From Cellulomonas avistercoris (GTDB lineage Bacteria > Actinomycetota > Actinomycetes > Actinomycetales > Cellulomonadaceae), in assembly GCF_014836445.1 (NCBI RefSeq), contig NZ_JACSQV010000005.1:45606-109605 (forward strand): DNA of 64,000 nt, written 5' to 3'. Below, piece after piece: positions 1-8,323 of this stretch. Made by a program: the position numbers and the translations under genes. Positions within the stretch are counted from its first letter, which is position 1. Each line of letters opens with the position of its first letter. The notes under the pieces were generated by a model. The model had not been told where the DNA came from, searched no databases, and was given only the letters and a program-made list of their open reading frames with translations.

Positions 1-498
1 GCGGCCTGCGCGGGGGGCGAGGCGCCCGTGCTCGTGTCGACCACGGTCGTCGAGGTCGGCGTCGACGTGCCCGACGCGACCGTCATGGTCGTCCTCGACG
101 CCGACCGCTTCGGCATCTCCCAGCTGCACCAGCTGCGGGGTCGGGTCGGACGTGGCACCCGGCCCGGGCTGTGCCTGCTGGTCAGCTCCGCGGCGCCGGG
201 TACGGACGCGCACACGCGACTCGAGACGCTCGCGGCGACGACCGACGGCTTCGAGCTGGCCGCCCTCGACCTCGAGCTGCGGCACGAGGGCGACGTCCTG
301 GGCGCCGCGCAGCACGGACGCGGCAGCTCGCTGCGGCTGCTGCGGGTCACGCGGGACGCCGACGTCATCGGGCGGGCACGGACCGACGCGCGCGCGCTCG
401 TCGAGCAGGACCCCGACCTCGAGGCGTGGCCGGCCCTGCGAGCGGCGATCGAGGCGTCGCTGGCGGGCGAGCGCGAGGAGTTCCTCGACCGGGCCTGA
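1..498 (+). CDS. recG: ATP-dependent DNA helicase RecG, C-terminal part
   Basis: The reading frame is open from base 1, so only the last 165 residues are present. RecG is a superfamily 2 helicase that remodels stalled replication forks and Holliday junctions. The visible part holds the end of the second helicase domain: STTVVEVGVDVPDA matches motif V and QLRGRVGRG matches motif VI with its arginine finger. The typical RecG C-terminal tail follows (LELRHEGDVLGAAQHG, a variant of the usual GD-LG-QHG signature). It ends in TGA 47 nt before the next gene. Family assignment is firm; the N-terminal wedge domain lies outside the window. Confidence 0.93.
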   Translation, partial: AACAGGEAPVLVSTTVVEVGVDVPDATVMVVLDADRFGISQLHQLRGRVGRGTRPGLCLLVSSAAPGTDAHTRLETLAATTDGFELAALDLELRHEGDVLGAAQHGRGSSLRLLRVTRDADVIGRARTDARALVEQDPDLEAWPALRAAIEASLAGEREEFLDRA

Positions 499-533
499 CC
501 CCCGTGCGGCGCGGGGACCCGTGCCGCGCTGAC

Positions 534-539
534 TACCCT
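534..539 (+). promoter_or_regulatory. -10 element of the ABC ATPase gene, leaderless type
   Basis: TACCCT lies 6 nt before the ATG at 546. A transcript from it would start at or next to the start codon. No Shine-Dalgarno sequence is present. Confidence 0.5.
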
Positions 540-545
540 GACGGC

Positions 546-1232
546 ATGGCTCCGGTGGTGCGCGTTCGAGATCTGCAGGTCGGCTACGGCGCGGCGCCCG
601 TGTGCGCCCCGGTGTCCTTCACGATCGACGAGGGGCAGGCGCTCGCCCTGGTCGGCGCGAACGGGTCCGGGAAGTCGACGGTGCTCAAGACGGTCCTCGG
701 CCTGCTGGAGCCGCTGGTCGGCAGCGTCGAGGTCCTCGGCCGCCCGGTCGACGAGCGCGAGACCTGGTTCCGGCGCGAGGTCTCCAGCGTGCTCGACGAC
801 GACGCCTACTTCCCGGCGCTGACCGTGTCGGAGCACCTGTACCTGACCGCCCGCGGCCACGGGGTCCTCGGTGCGCAGGACGAGGTCGAGGTGCTGCTCG
901 AGGAGTTCGGGCTCGCCGACCACGCGCGGGCCACGCCCGTGTCGCTGTCCTCGGGTCAGCGGCGCCGGCTGCTGCTGGCCGCCGGGTTCGCCCGGCCGCG
1001 GTCGCTGCTGGTCCTCGACGAGCCCGAGCAGCGGCTCGACCAGCGGATGCGCGCGCGGCTCGCCGACCGCCTGCGCGCCGAGCGCGAGGCGGGCGGCGCC
1101 GTGCTCCTCGCGACGCACGACCCCGACCTCGTGGCCGCCGTCTGCACGCGCGCGGTGCACGTCGCCGACGACCGGTCGCGGGTCCTGTCGCCCGCCGAGG
1201 CCGCGGACCGGATCGCCCGGGTCGCGCTGTGA
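546..1232 (+). CDS. ABC transporter ATP-binding protein
   Basis: A 228-residue stand-alone nucleotide-binding domain. Visible motifs are Walker A (GANGSGKST), the signature LSSGQ, Walker B (LLVLDEPE) and the H-loop (ATHDP). The Q-loop region (SSVLDDDAYF) lacks the usual glutamine, which is odd but tolerated in some ATPases. The ATG at 546 is chosen because a TACCCT box sits 6 nt upstream and the domain begins there (RVRDLQVGYG). It overlaps the next gene by 4 bp (GTGA), so the two are translationally coupled. That partner is an integral membrane protein, so the pair probably forms an ABC exporter of unknown substrate. Confidence 0.9.
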   Translation: MAPVVRVRDLQVGYGAAPVCAPVSFTIDEGQALALVGANGSGKSTVLKTVLGLLEPLVGSVEVLGRPVDERETWFRREVSSVLDDDAYFPALTVSEHLYLTARGHGVLGAQDEVEVLLEEFGLADHARATPVSLSSGQRRRLLLAAGFARPRSLLVLDEPEQRLDQRMRARLADRLRAEREAGGAVLLATHDPDLVAAVCTRAVHVADDRSRVLSPAEAADRIARVAL

Positions 1233-2890
1233 CGGGCCCCGCCGTGAGTCCGGCGGGCCCGGCCGGGGCGCCGCACGACGCGGCCGGCGACGAGCTGCCC
1301 GACGACCCGCGGGTCGGGGACTTCGACCTGGGCGAGGTGCCGTCGGCCCGCTCGATCCGCCGGTTCACGGCGCAGGCCGCGCGCGCGAAGGCCGGCGCGA
1401 GCCTCGGGTCGCTGCTGACCGACGTCTACACGGCGGTCACCAGCGTCGTGATCTCCGTGCTGATCGTGCTCGGTGTGGTCCAGCAGCTCGGGAGCGCGCT
1501 GCCCGCGGCGCCGCCCGCCCGCGCGCCGGGCGGCCTGAGCCTGCCTGCGCTCGTCGCACTGGTGCTGCTCGCCGCGGCCGGCGCGCTCCTGTCGACCGCC
1601 GGTCGGCTCGGCCCGGTGGGGGCCGAGGGTGCCCAGGCGGCCTGGTGGCTGCCGCTGCCCGTCGACCGCCGCGGCCTGCTGCGTCCGTCGGCCCGGCGGG
1701 TGCCGCTCGTCGCGGCGCTCGCGGGCGCGTCCGTCGTGGTGGTCCTGGAGGCGGGACTGCTGGCCCGCACGGGAGCGGACCTGCTGCGCGCCGGGCTCCT
1801 CGGCGCGTGCCTCGCGGGCGTCGTCGTGCTCGTCGCGGCGCTCGCGCAGACGCGTGGCGTGCCGCGCCGGGGCATCGCGCTCGCGGGCGACGTCGTGCTG
1901 GTGGCCGCCCCCGTGCTGGCCGCCCTCGTGGTGCTCACGGGCCGGACCCCCACCGCGCTGCCGTCCCCCTCGTGGCTCGTCGTCGCGGGCGCCGCCGTGA
2001 CCGCGGCCGTGCTCGCGACGGCGGTCGACCGCCGGCTGGGCGTGCTGCCCGGCAGGACCCTGCGCGAGGGCGGCTCGGTCGCTACCCAGGCCGTCGGGGC
2101 CGTGGTCTCCCTCGACTCGCGCGAGCTGGGACGGGCGCTGACGGGCGGCGTCGCACCCTCGCTGCGGCGACGCGTCTCGCGGCTGCGCACCGCGCGAGGT
2201 CCGGCGACGGCCCTGGTGACGGCGGACCTCGTCGTCCTGCGCCGCTCGCTGCGGCACGTGGTGCAGCTCGTCGTGGCCGCCGGGCTGCCCGTGCTGGCCA
2301 CCGCCGTGCCGCAGCTCGCGAGCACGGTCGGCATCCTCGTCGCGGTGCTCGCGGGCGGGTGGATGGCGGCCAGCGCGAGCGCCGAGGGGGCCCGTTGGGC
2401 CGAGATGGCGCCGGTCCTGGACCGCCTGCTGCCGCTGGGCCACCGCACTGTGCGCCGGCTGCGGATGGTGGTGCCGGGCGTCGTGGCGGTCATCTGGTCG
2501 GTGGTGGCGTTCACGGCGGTCGGGAGCTGGGCGGGGGCGACGCAGGACTGGCTCATGCTCGGCGTCGTCGCGGCGCCGGTGTGGGCCGCCGCGGCCGTCC
2601 GGGCCGCCTACCGTCCGGCCCCGCGCTGGGACAAGCCGCTCGTCGCGACGCCGGCCGGTGCGCTGCCCACCGGGGTGCTGACGGTGATCGCGCGGGGGCC
2701 CGACCTGGTGGCGTTCTGCCTGCTTCCCCTGTGGATCGCCATCGGCCTGGGCACGGTCTCGACGCTCATGGTGACGGCGCAGGTGTGGCTGTCGGTGATC
2801 GCGGTGATGATCGCGTCGTCCACCGCGGAGAAGGGCTGGATGGAGCGCATGCTCGACGACCAGGAGCAGCGCAAGGGAGCCGGCGCGTGA
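1229..2890 (+). CDS. DUF6297-like polytopic membrane protein, putative ABC permease
   Basis: A 553-residue protein that starts at a GTG overlapping the stop of the ATPase gene. After a soluble Pro/Ala/Asp-rich head of about 60 residues it shows roughly ten hydrophobic segments, for example around residues 65-90, 105-130 and near the C-terminus. There is no cytoplasmic enzyme domain. Proteins of this size coupled to an ABC ATPase in actinobacteria are usually annotated DUF6297. I infer that it is the membrane half of a two-gene ABC system. The substrate is unknown. Its stop overlaps the rsmD start (GTGA), giving a three-gene coupled operon. Confidence 0.65.
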   Translation: MTGPAVSPAGPAGAPHDAAGDELPDDPRVGDFDLGEVPSARSIRRFTAQAARAKAGASLGSLLTDVYTAVTSVVISVLIVLGVVQQLGSALPAAPPARAPGGLSLPALVALVLLAAAGALLSTAGRLGPVGAEGAQAAWWLPLPVDRRGLLRPSARRVPLVAALAGASVVVVLEAGLLARTGADLLRAGLLGACLAGVVVLVAALAQTRGVPRRGIALAGDVVLVAAPVLAALVVLTGRTPTALPSPSWLVVAGAAVTAAVLATAVDRRLGVLPGRTLREGGSVATQAVGAVVSLDSRELGRALTGGVAPSLRRRVSRLRTARGPATALVTADLVVLRRSLRHVVQLVVAAGLPVLATAVPQLASTVGILVAVLAGGWMAASASAEGARWAEMAPVLDRLLPLGHRTVRRLRMVVPGVVAVIWSVVAFTAVGSWAGATQDWLMLGVVAAPVWAAAAVRAAYRPAPRWDKPLVATPAGALPTGVLTVIARGPDLVAFCLLPLWIAIGLGTVSTLMVTAQVWLSVIAVMIASSTAEKGWMERMLDDQEQRKGAGA

Positions 2891-3459
2891 CCCGGATCGT
2901 CGCCGGCAGCGCGGGCGGGCGGACCCTCGCGGTCCCGCCGGCCGGCACGCGGCCCACGAGCGAGCGGGTGCGCGAGGCGCTGTTCTCCCGGCTCGAGCAC
3001 CTCGACGCGGTCGACGGCGCCCGGGTGCTGGACCTGTACGCCGGGTCCGGTGCGCTCGGCCTGGAGGCCGTGAGCCGCGGCGCGGCGCACGTCGTGCTCG
3101 TGGACGCCGCACGCGGCGCCGTCGACGTGTGCCGTCGCAACGCCCGCTCGCTGGGGCTGGCCGAGCGCGTGGACGTCGTCGCCGACCGCGTCGACAGGTA
3201 CCTCGCGCGCGTCGCCCCGGCCGACGGCGCCGCCGCCGCGACGTTCGACCTCGTGCTGCTCGACCCGCCCTACGACCTCGCCGACGACGCGCTCGCGGAC
3301 GCGGTCGCGGCGGTCGCGCGCTGCACGGCCCCCGGCGCGGTGGTCGTGGTCGAGCGCTCGTCGCGTGCGACGGCGCCGCGGTGGCCGGCGCCGCTCGTCG
3401 CGCTGGCCGACCGCCGCTACGGCGAGACGCAGGTGTGGTTCGCGGAGCACCCCGCCTGA
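2887..3459 (+). CDS. rsmD: 16S rRNA (guanine(966)-N2)-methyltransferase RsmD
   Basis: A 190-residue Rossmann-fold methyltransferase that modifies G966 of 16S rRNA in the small ribosomal subunit. The N-terminal RIVAGSAGGRTL, the SAM-binding loop LDLYAGSGALGLEA and the catalytic motif LLDPPYD (the D/N-PPY family motif) are clear. It starts at a GTG that overlaps the upstream stop by 4 bp. In many actinobacteria rsmD lies between recG and coaD. Here coaD is 6.8 kb away, with the intervening block on both strands, so the usual recG-rsmD-coaD order has been interrupted. Confidence 0.95.
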   Translation: MTRIVAGSAGGRTLAVPPAGTRPTSERVREALFSRLEHLDAVDGARVLDLYAGSGALGLEAVSRGAAHVVLVDAARGAVDVCRRNARSLGLAERVDVVADRVDRYLARVAPADGAAAATFDLVLLDPPYDLADDALADAVAAVARCTAPGAVVVVERSSRATAPRWPAPLVALADRRYGETQVWFAEHPA

Positions 3460-3479
3460 GGGCGCGACGCCGCGGTCAC

Positions 3480-3522
3480 GTGGCGCCGGACCTGGTGGCG
3501 CCGGAACGCGCGTGGTGCCGGA
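3480..3522. repeat. Three short direct repeats between convergent genes
   Basis: GTGGCGCCGGA occurs at 3480-3490 and 3495-3505, and GTGGTGCCGGA at 3512-3522, ending at the rsbP stop codon. Each perfect copy contains the palindrome GGCGCC. No function is evident; it may help termination between rsmD and rsbP. Confidence 0.6.
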
Positions 3523-4710
3523 TCACTCGACGGCGACGGTCACGACGGCGATGTCGTCACGCGCGTCGCCCGACTGGTACGCCATGACGTCCCGGAGGAT
3601 CGCGTCGGTCACGTCCGCCGCAGGGCCGCGGTGCTCGTCGACCACGGCCGTGAGGCGGTCGTCGCCGTAGAGCTCGCCGCGTCGTCGCCGCGCCTCGGTG
3701 ACGCCGTCGGTGTACAGCACGAGCGCGTCGCCCGGGCGCAGGGGGACGTCCGTGTCGGTGAACGCCGGCTGCGGGAACACGCCCAGCAGGGGACCGTGCC
3801 GGCCGACGCTCGTGGCGGGGCGCCCGCGCCGCCGCAGGAGCGGCAGCGGATGGCCGCCGCACGCGACGGTCGCCTGCCACGCCCCGTCGGCGCGGCGCAG
3901 CCGCGCGACCACCGCGGTGCAGAAGCGACCGGTGTCGGCGCTGCGCAGGACCTCGTCGAGCGTGCGCAGGACGTCCCTCGGGGCGTCGTGGTCGACGGAC
4001 GCCGCCCGCACGGTGTACCGGGCGAGCGCGGTCACGGCCGCCGCGTCGGCACCCTTGCCCTGGACGTCGCCCAGCACCACGACCCAGTCGTCCGTCGACA
4101 CCTGGAAGACGTCGTAGAAGTCGCCTCCGACGTGCCGGCCGTCGCCCGCGGGCCGGTACGCGGCCGCGACGTCGAGCCCCGGGACGTGCGGCGGGGTCGG
4201 CGGGATGAGCGTCTGCTGGAGCGTCTGCGCCAGCTGGAGCGCCCGCGCCTCGGACTCCTCGGCGCGGCGCTTGGCAGCCAGCACCTCCAGCTCGTAGCGC
4301 CGCCGCTCGGTGGCGTCGAACACGGCCGTCCGGACGACGAGGGGCACGCCGTCGGCGTCGTGGTCGAGCACCGAGTTGACGAGCACGGGCAGCCGCCGCC
4401 CGTCGGAGCAGACGATCTCGAGCGCGATCTCGCGCGCCGAGCCCTGCAGGCGCAGCGTCGGTGCGTAGTGCGTCTCGTGGTAGATCCGCCCGCCGACGGG
4501 CAGCAGATCGACGAACCGGCGTCGCCCCACGAGGTCCTCGCGGCGGTAGCCCGTCCAGGTGAGGAACGTCTCGTTCACGCGCACGACGAGCCCGTCGGGC
4601 GTCGTCGAGAGGTACCCGCACGGCGCGCGGTCGTACAGCAGCGCGGGGTCGTCCTGCCGCAGAGCCTCGCGGAAGGCGGCGTCGGAGGCGTCGCTCGGGG
4701 GGCTCGTCAC
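3523..4710 (-). CDS. rsbP: RsbP-like PAS/PP2C serine phosphatase
   Basis: A 395-residue cytoplasmic protein: PAS domain about residues 25-135, a charged helical linker about 136-170, then a SpoIIE-type PP2C domain to the end. Metal-site motifs are visible (GGDFYD at 195-200, GDVQGKG around 215, LYTDGVTE, DDIAVVTV). In Bacillus subtilis, RsbP dephosphorylates the anti-anti-sigma factor RsbV under energy stress and needs RsbQ. This gene follows an rsbQ homologue by only 7 nt and begins with GTG, so the pair is almost certainly co-transcribed. No RsbV or RsbW homologue is in the window, so the downstream sigma factor is unknown. The name rests on domain order plus neighbour. Confidence 0.85.
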   Translation of the reverse strand: MTSPPSDASDAAFREALRQDDPALLYDRAPCGYLSTTPDGLVVRVNETFLTWTGYRREDLVGRRRFVDLLPVGGRIYHETHYAPTLRLQGSAREIALEIVCSDGRRLPVLVNSVLDHDADGVPLVVRTAVFDATERRRYELEVLAAKRRAEESEARALQLAQTLQQTLIPPTPPHVPGLDVAAAYRPAGDGRHVGGDFYDVFQVSTDDWVVVLGDVQGKGADAAAVTALARYTVRAASVDHDAPRDVLRTLDEVLRSADTGRFCTAVVARLRRADGAWQATVACGGHPLPLLRRRGRPATSVGRHGPLLGVFPQPAFTDTDVPLRPGDALVLYTDGVTEARRRRGELYGDDRLTAVVDEHRGPAADVTDAILRDVMAYQSGDARDDIAVVTVAVE

Positions 4711-4717
4711 GGTGCCC

Positions 4718-5512
4718 TCAGCGCACGAACTCGGCGATCGCGGCCGTCGTCGCCGCCGGTGCGCTCAGCTGGGGGCAGTGGCCGGTCGCGTCGAGCAGGA
4801 CGAGCCGGGCGCCGGGGACGGCGTCGCGCACGTACTGCCCGACCGCCACGGGCGCGATGACGTCGTCGGTGCACTGCAGCACGAGCGTCGGGACCGTGAC
4901 GCGCGGCAGGTCGGCGCGGTTGTCCGACAGGAACGTGACGTGCGCGAACCGGCGCGCGATGTCGGGGTCGGTGCGGCAGAAGCTCGCGGTCAGCTCGGCA
5001 CCGAGCTCGGGGCGGTCAGGGTTGCCCATGATGAGGGGCGCCATCACGCTCGACCAGCCGAGGTAGTTGCTGTCGAGCGAGTCGAGCAGCTCGGTGATGT
5101 CCGCCTCGGTGAAGCCGCCGGTGTAGCCGTGGTCGTCGGTGTACCGGGGCGAGGGGCCGACGAGGACGAGCTTGTCGAAGTGCTCGGGCTCGGCGACCGC
5201 CGCCAGGACCCCGATCATCGCCGAGACCGAGTGCCCCACGAGCACGACGTCGTGCAGGTCGAGCTCGCGCAGGATCTCCAGGACGTCGTCGGCGTAGCCC
5301 TGCAGCGTGCCGTGGCGCACGGGGTCGTACGCCGACAGGTCGGACGCGCCGGCGCCGACGTGGTCGAAGGTCACGACCGTGAACGCGTCCTCGAACGCCG
5401 GGGCGACGTGACGCCACATGTTCTGGTCGCACCCGAACCCGTGGACGAACACGATCGGCTGCGCACCGGGAGCACCCGAGACCCGGACGTGGTGGCGGTC
5501 GAGCACGGTCAC
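4718..5512 (-). CDS. rsbQ: RsbQ-like alpha/beta hydrolase, partner of RsbP
   Basis: 264 residues, the same size as Bacillus RsbQ and strongly similar by eye along its length. GFGCDQ at 25-30, YDPVRHGTLQGYADDVL, GHSVSAMIG, SFCRTDPDIARRFA and LQCTDDVIAP all match RsbQ landmarks. The catalytic triad is S95, D217 and H245. RsbQ belongs to the same hydrolase family as the plant karrikin and strigolactone receptors and supplies the signal that activates RsbP. Start GTG 5512 is preceded by TAGCCT 6 nt upstream. The gene order rsbQ-rsbP is that of Bacillus. What small molecule it binds or hydrolyses is unknown. Confidence 0.88.
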   Translation of the reverse strand: MTVLDRHHVRVSGAPGAQPIVFVHGFGCDQNMWRHVAPAFEDAFTVVTFDHVGAGASDLSAYDPVRHGTLQGYADDVLEILRELDLHDVVLVGHSVSAMIGVLAAVAEPEHFDKLVLVGPSPRYTDDHGYTGGFTEADITELLDSLDSNYLGWSSVMAPLIMGNPDRPELGAELTASFCRTDPDIARRFAHVTFLSDNRADLPRVTVPTLVLQCTDDVIAPVAVGQYVRDAVPGARLVLLDATGHCPQLSAPAATTAAIAEFVR

Positions 5513-5518
5513 CCGACG

Positions 5519-5524
5519 AGGCTA
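5519..5524 (-). promoter_or_regulatory. -10 element of rsbQ-rsbP, leaderless type
   Basis: Read on the minus strand, TAGCCT lies 6 nt before the rsbQ GTG. It gives the pair its own promoter within the 48-nt gap after the GlxA-type gene. Confidence 0.5.
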
Positions 5525-5560
5525 ACCGGCCCAGGTCGGGGCCGCAGAGCCGCCCGGCCG

Positions 5561-6517
5561 TCAGCGCGCCCGGGCCCCGAACGAGCGCCGGTACCCGGTC
5601 GGTGTCGTGCCCAGCAGCCGGCGCGTGTGCAGGCGCAGGTTGTCGCCCGTGCCCAGCCCGGTCCGTCGGGCGACCTCCTCGACGCCCATCGTCGCGTCGG
5701 TCTCGAGCAGCTCCCGGGCCCGGTGGACGCGCTGCTCGGTGAGCCAGTTCAGGGGCGAGGTGCCGGTCTCGGCGCGCCAGCGCCGCGCGAGCGTGCGGGT
5801 CGAGACCAGCGCGCGGCGCGCCAGGTCGTCGAGCGTGAGCGGCTCGGCCAGGTGGTCGAGCGCCCACGCCCGGGTGTCGGCCAGCGAGCCGTTGCCGATC
5901 TCGGGGACGGGCGTGGCGACGTACTGGGCCTGACCGCCCTCGCGGTGGGCGGCCACGACGAGGCGCCGCGCGACCGCGCGCGCCGTCCGGGCGCCGTGGT
6001 CGCGCCGGACGACGTGCAGGCACAGGTCGATGCCTGCCGCCATCCCCGCCGAGGTCAGGATGTCGCCGTCGTCGACGAACAGGACGTCCGGCACCACCGT
6101 GACCTGAGGGTGGGCTGCCGCGAGGTCGTCGGTGTGCTCCCAGTGGGTGGTCGCGGGGCGGCCGTCGAGCAGCCCGGCAGCGGCGAGCGCGAACGCGCCC
6201 GTGCAGATCGAGACCAGGCGCGCGCCGCGGCCGTGGGCGGCGCGGAGCAGGTCGAGCGCCGCAGCCGGGGGTGTCCCCGGGGCCGGCGAGAAGCCGGGCA
6301 CGACGACGGTGCCCGCGTCGCGGAGCGCCTCGGGTCCGGCGTGCGGCGTCACGGTGAGGCCGGAGCTCGTCGTGACCGGTGCGCCGTCCGCCGTGACGAG
6401 CTGCACCGCGTACGGCGCGCCGGTCCCGGAGAAGACCTCGAGGGGGATGGCCATGTCGAAGGCGACCACGCCGGGCAGGGCGAGCACCGCCACCGGGTGG
6501 ACCTGCTCACGCGGCAT
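5561..6517 (-). CDS. GlxA-family transcriptional regulator (DJ-1/PfpI plus AraC HTH)
   Basis: A 318-residue regulator. The N-terminal 165 residues are a DJ-1/PfpI-like amidotransferase fold (VAVLALPGVVAFDMAIP at the start, VSICTGAFALAAAGLLDGR with the nucleophile-elbow cysteine). The last 100 residues are an AraC-type double helix-turn-helix (LARRALVSTRTLARRW, then VEEVARRTGLGTGDNLR). Such proteins usually act as activators whose sensor half binds a metabolite; the ligand is unknown. The start is ATG 6517, because the AmiR-like domain begins there and TAGGAT lies 8 nt upstream. It is divergent from the HD-domain gene and 48 nt upstream of rsbQ. Confidence 0.9.
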   Translation of the reverse strand: MPREQVHPVAVLALPGVVAFDMAIPLEVFSGTGAPYAVQLVTADGAPVTTSSGLTVTPHAGPEALRDAGTVVVPGFSPAPGTPPAAALDLLRAAHGRGARLVSICTGAFALAAAGLLDGRPATTHWEHTDDLAAAHPQVTVVPDVLFVDDGDILTSAGMAAGIDLCLHVVRRDHGARTARAVARRLVVAAHREGGQAQYVATPVPEIGNGSLADTRAWALDHLAEPLTLDDLARRALVSTRTLARRWRAETGTSPLNWLTEQRVHRARELLETDATMGVEEVARRTGLGTGDNLRLHTRRLLGTTPTGYRRSFGARAR

Positions 6518-6525
6518 GTGGCGTG

Positions 6526-6531
6526 ATCCTA
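6526..6531 (-). promoter_or_regulatory. -10 element of the GlxA-type regulator gene
   Basis: TAGGAT on the minus strand, 8 nt before the ATG at 6517. It sits back-to-back with GACGAT (6578-6583), which serves the divergent HD-domain gene. Confidence 0.45.
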
Positions 6532-6577
6532 CGGAACCCTGGCGATCAGGACGGTGGGCGAGTGCGCCCGGCCCCGG

Positions 6578-6583
6578 GACGAT
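6578..6583 (+). promoter_or_regulatory. -10 element of the HD-domain gene
   Basis: GACGAT, one mismatch from TANNNT at its first base, 6 nt before the ATG at 6590. Confidence 0.4.
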
Positions 6584-6589
6584 CGGGTC

Positions 6590-7276
6590 ATGACGACGCG
6601 CGCGCCGCTCCTGCCGGCCCTGCAGGACGAGCTCCTCGACGCCGGGGGCCTCGTCCTGCCGCCCGGCGGTGTGCCGCGAGCGGCCCTGGCACTGGCTCGG
6701 CACCTCGAGCCGGACTACCTCCTGCACCACAGCGTGCGCAGCTGGGTGCTCGCGCGCGTCGCCGCCGCCGCGCGGGGTTGGCACGTGCGGGCCGACTTCG
6801 ACGACGAGGTCCTCTTCGTCGCGTGCGTCCTGCACGACACCGGGCTGCACGTGCCGTCCCGCGGCGACCGGCGCTTCGAGGTCGAGGGCGCCGACCTCGC
6901 GCGGTCCTTCGCGATCGACCAGGGCCTGCCGCAGCGCGCGGCGGACACCGTGTGGGACGCGGTCGCGCTGCACACGTCGGTCGGCATCGCCGAGCACAAG
7001 CAGCCCGAGGTCGCGCTCGCCCGCGCGGGCATCGCCATGGACTTCGGCGCCGGTGCCGAGGTCGTGCCCGGCGAGCTCGCGTCGGTCCTCGTGACGCAGC
7101 TGCCACGCCTGGACCTCTCGCGCCGGATCGTCGATGCCATCGTCGCGCACGCCGGCGACAGCGAGGTGCGCGCACCCGCCGCCAGCCTGCCGGGTCTGCT
7201 CGTGCGTGAGCGTCGCGAGCCGCCGCACGTCACGACGATGGAGCGTGCGGCGGCCGCCGGTCGGTGGGGCGCCTGA
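6590..7276 (+). CDS. HD-domain phosphohydrolase-like protein
   Basis: A 228-residue soluble protein with an HD fold: LHHSVRSW, then VLHDTGLH, then VALHTSVGI supply the His/Asp metal ligands in order. It resembles small HD hydrolases of the cyanamide hydratase type, which bind a divalent metal. The substrate cannot be read from sequence. The start at ATG 6590 is supported by a -10-like GACGAT 6 nt upstream. An upstream GTG at 6554 would add 12 residues with no domain content. It is divergent from the GlxA-type regulator, which could control it. Confidence 0.75.
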   Translation: MTTRAPLLPALQDELLDAGGLVLPPGGVPRAALALARHLEPDYLLHHSVRSWVLARVAAAARGWHVRADFDDEVLFVACVLHDTGLHVPSRGDRRFEVEGADLARSFAIDQGLPQRAADTVWDAVALHTSVGIAEHKQPEVALARAGIAMDFGAGAEVVPGELASVLVTQLPRLDLSRRIVDAIVAHAGDSEVRAPAASLPGLLVRERREPPHVTTMERAAAAGRWGA

Positions 7277-7334
7277 GGTGCGCCCGGGGCCGCCGCCCCG
7301 TGGCCCGGAGCTGGTCGGAGCGCGTCGGATGTCG

Positions 7335-7340
7335 CAGGAT
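7335..7340 (+). promoter_or_regulatory. -10 element of the beta-lactamase gene
   Basis: CAGGAT, 7 nt before GTG 7348. It favours that start over ATG 7339, which overlaps the element. Confidence 0.4.
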
Positions 7341-7347
7341 GTTCGTC

Positions 7348-8298
7348 GTGCCACGAACGCCGAGCCCGTGCCGCGCCCTCGTCGTGGGCCTGTTCCTCGC
7401 CCTCGTGGTCACCGGCTGCGGCGCTTCCCCCCAGGTCGCCCCCACCATCACCGGCACCGCGAGCAGCCCCGGCAGCACGCCGGCGGCCGCCGCGCCGACG
7501 ACCACCCCGTCCCCGTCCCCGCTGCCGCTCGACGAGCTCGAGGCCCGTTACGACGCCCGCGTGGGCGTCCACGCCGTCGACACCGGCACCGGCGCCGCGG
7601 TTGTGTGGCGCGACGACGAGCGCTTCGCGTACGCCTCGACGATCAAGGCGCTCGCGGCCGGCGCGCTGCTGGACCTCGTCGGCGTCGACGGCCTCGGCCG
7701 GCAGGTACCGGTGGAGGCGGACGACCTCGTCGTGTTCTCGCCCGTTACCGAGACGCGGGTGGGCGGGACCATGACGCTCGCCGAGGTCGCCGAGGCGGCC
7801 GTCACACGCAGCGACAACACGGCCGCGAACCTGCTGCTGGAGGCGCTCGGGGGACCGGCCGCGCTCGACGCCGCGCTCGCGGCGCTGGGCGACGACGTCA
7901 CGGTCGTCTCGCGCACGGAGCCCGACCTCAACGAGGCGGCGCGCGGTGACGAACGGGACACCACGACGCCGCGTGCGCTGGCCGAGGACCTGCGCGCCTA
8001 CGCCCTCGGCGACATGCTCGACGACGACGAGCGGGCCGTCCTCACCGCGTGGCTGACCGGGACGCGCACGGGGGACGCGCTCGTGCGCGCGCGGCTGCCC
8101 GCCGACTGGGTCGTGGGCGACAAGTCCGGGACCGCCGGGTACGGCACGCGCAACGACGTGGCGGTCGTCTGGCCGCCGGGCGGCGCGCCGATCGTCGTCG
8201 CGGTCATGTCCGACCGCGCGGACCGGGACGCCGAGCACGACGACGCCCTGGTCGCCGAGGCGGCGGCGGCTGCCGTCGCCGCGCTGGGCCGGGGCTGA
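7348..8298 (+). CDS. Class A beta-lactamase, predicted lipoprotein
   Basis: 316 residues from GTG 7348. A hydrophobic signal segment ends in the lipobox VTGC (Cys 24), followed by a Thr/Pro/Ala-rich spacer to about residue 60, so the enzyme should sit on the outer face of the membrane. Catalytic motifs are complete: STIK (Ser 97, Lys 100), SDN, the omega-loop EPDLN with the general-base Glu, and KSG. Serine beta-lactamases of this class hydrolyse penams and some cephems. ATG 7339 is an alternative start three codons upstream. No regulator gene is adjacent. It is very likely a housekeeping actinobacterial enzyme, since base composition matches its neighbours. Confidence 0.9.
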   Translation: MPRTPSPCRALVVGLFLALVVTGCGASPQVAPTITGTASSPGSTPAAAAPTTTPSPSPLPLDELEARYDARVGVHAVDTGTGAAVVWRDDERFAYASTIKALAAGALLDLVGVDGLGRQVPVEADDLVVFSPVTETRVGGTMTLAEVAEAAVTRSDNTAANLLLEALGGPAALDAALAALGDDVTVVSRTEPDLNEAARGDERDTTTPRALAEDLRAYALGDMLDDDERAVLTAWLTGTRTGDALVRARLPADWVVGDKSGTAGYGTRNDVAVVWPPGGAPIVVAVMSDRADRDAEHDDALVAEAAAAAVAALGRG

Positions 8299-8306
8299 GC
8301 CGGCCC
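8286..8306 (+). terminator. Short hairpin at the end of the beta-lactamase gene
   Basis: GGGCCGG (8286-8292) pairs with CCGGCCC (8300-8306) across a 7-nt loop that contains the stop codon. There is no T-run. Confidence 0.35.
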
Positions 8307-8323
8307 GCCGCGGGACGGCCCGG

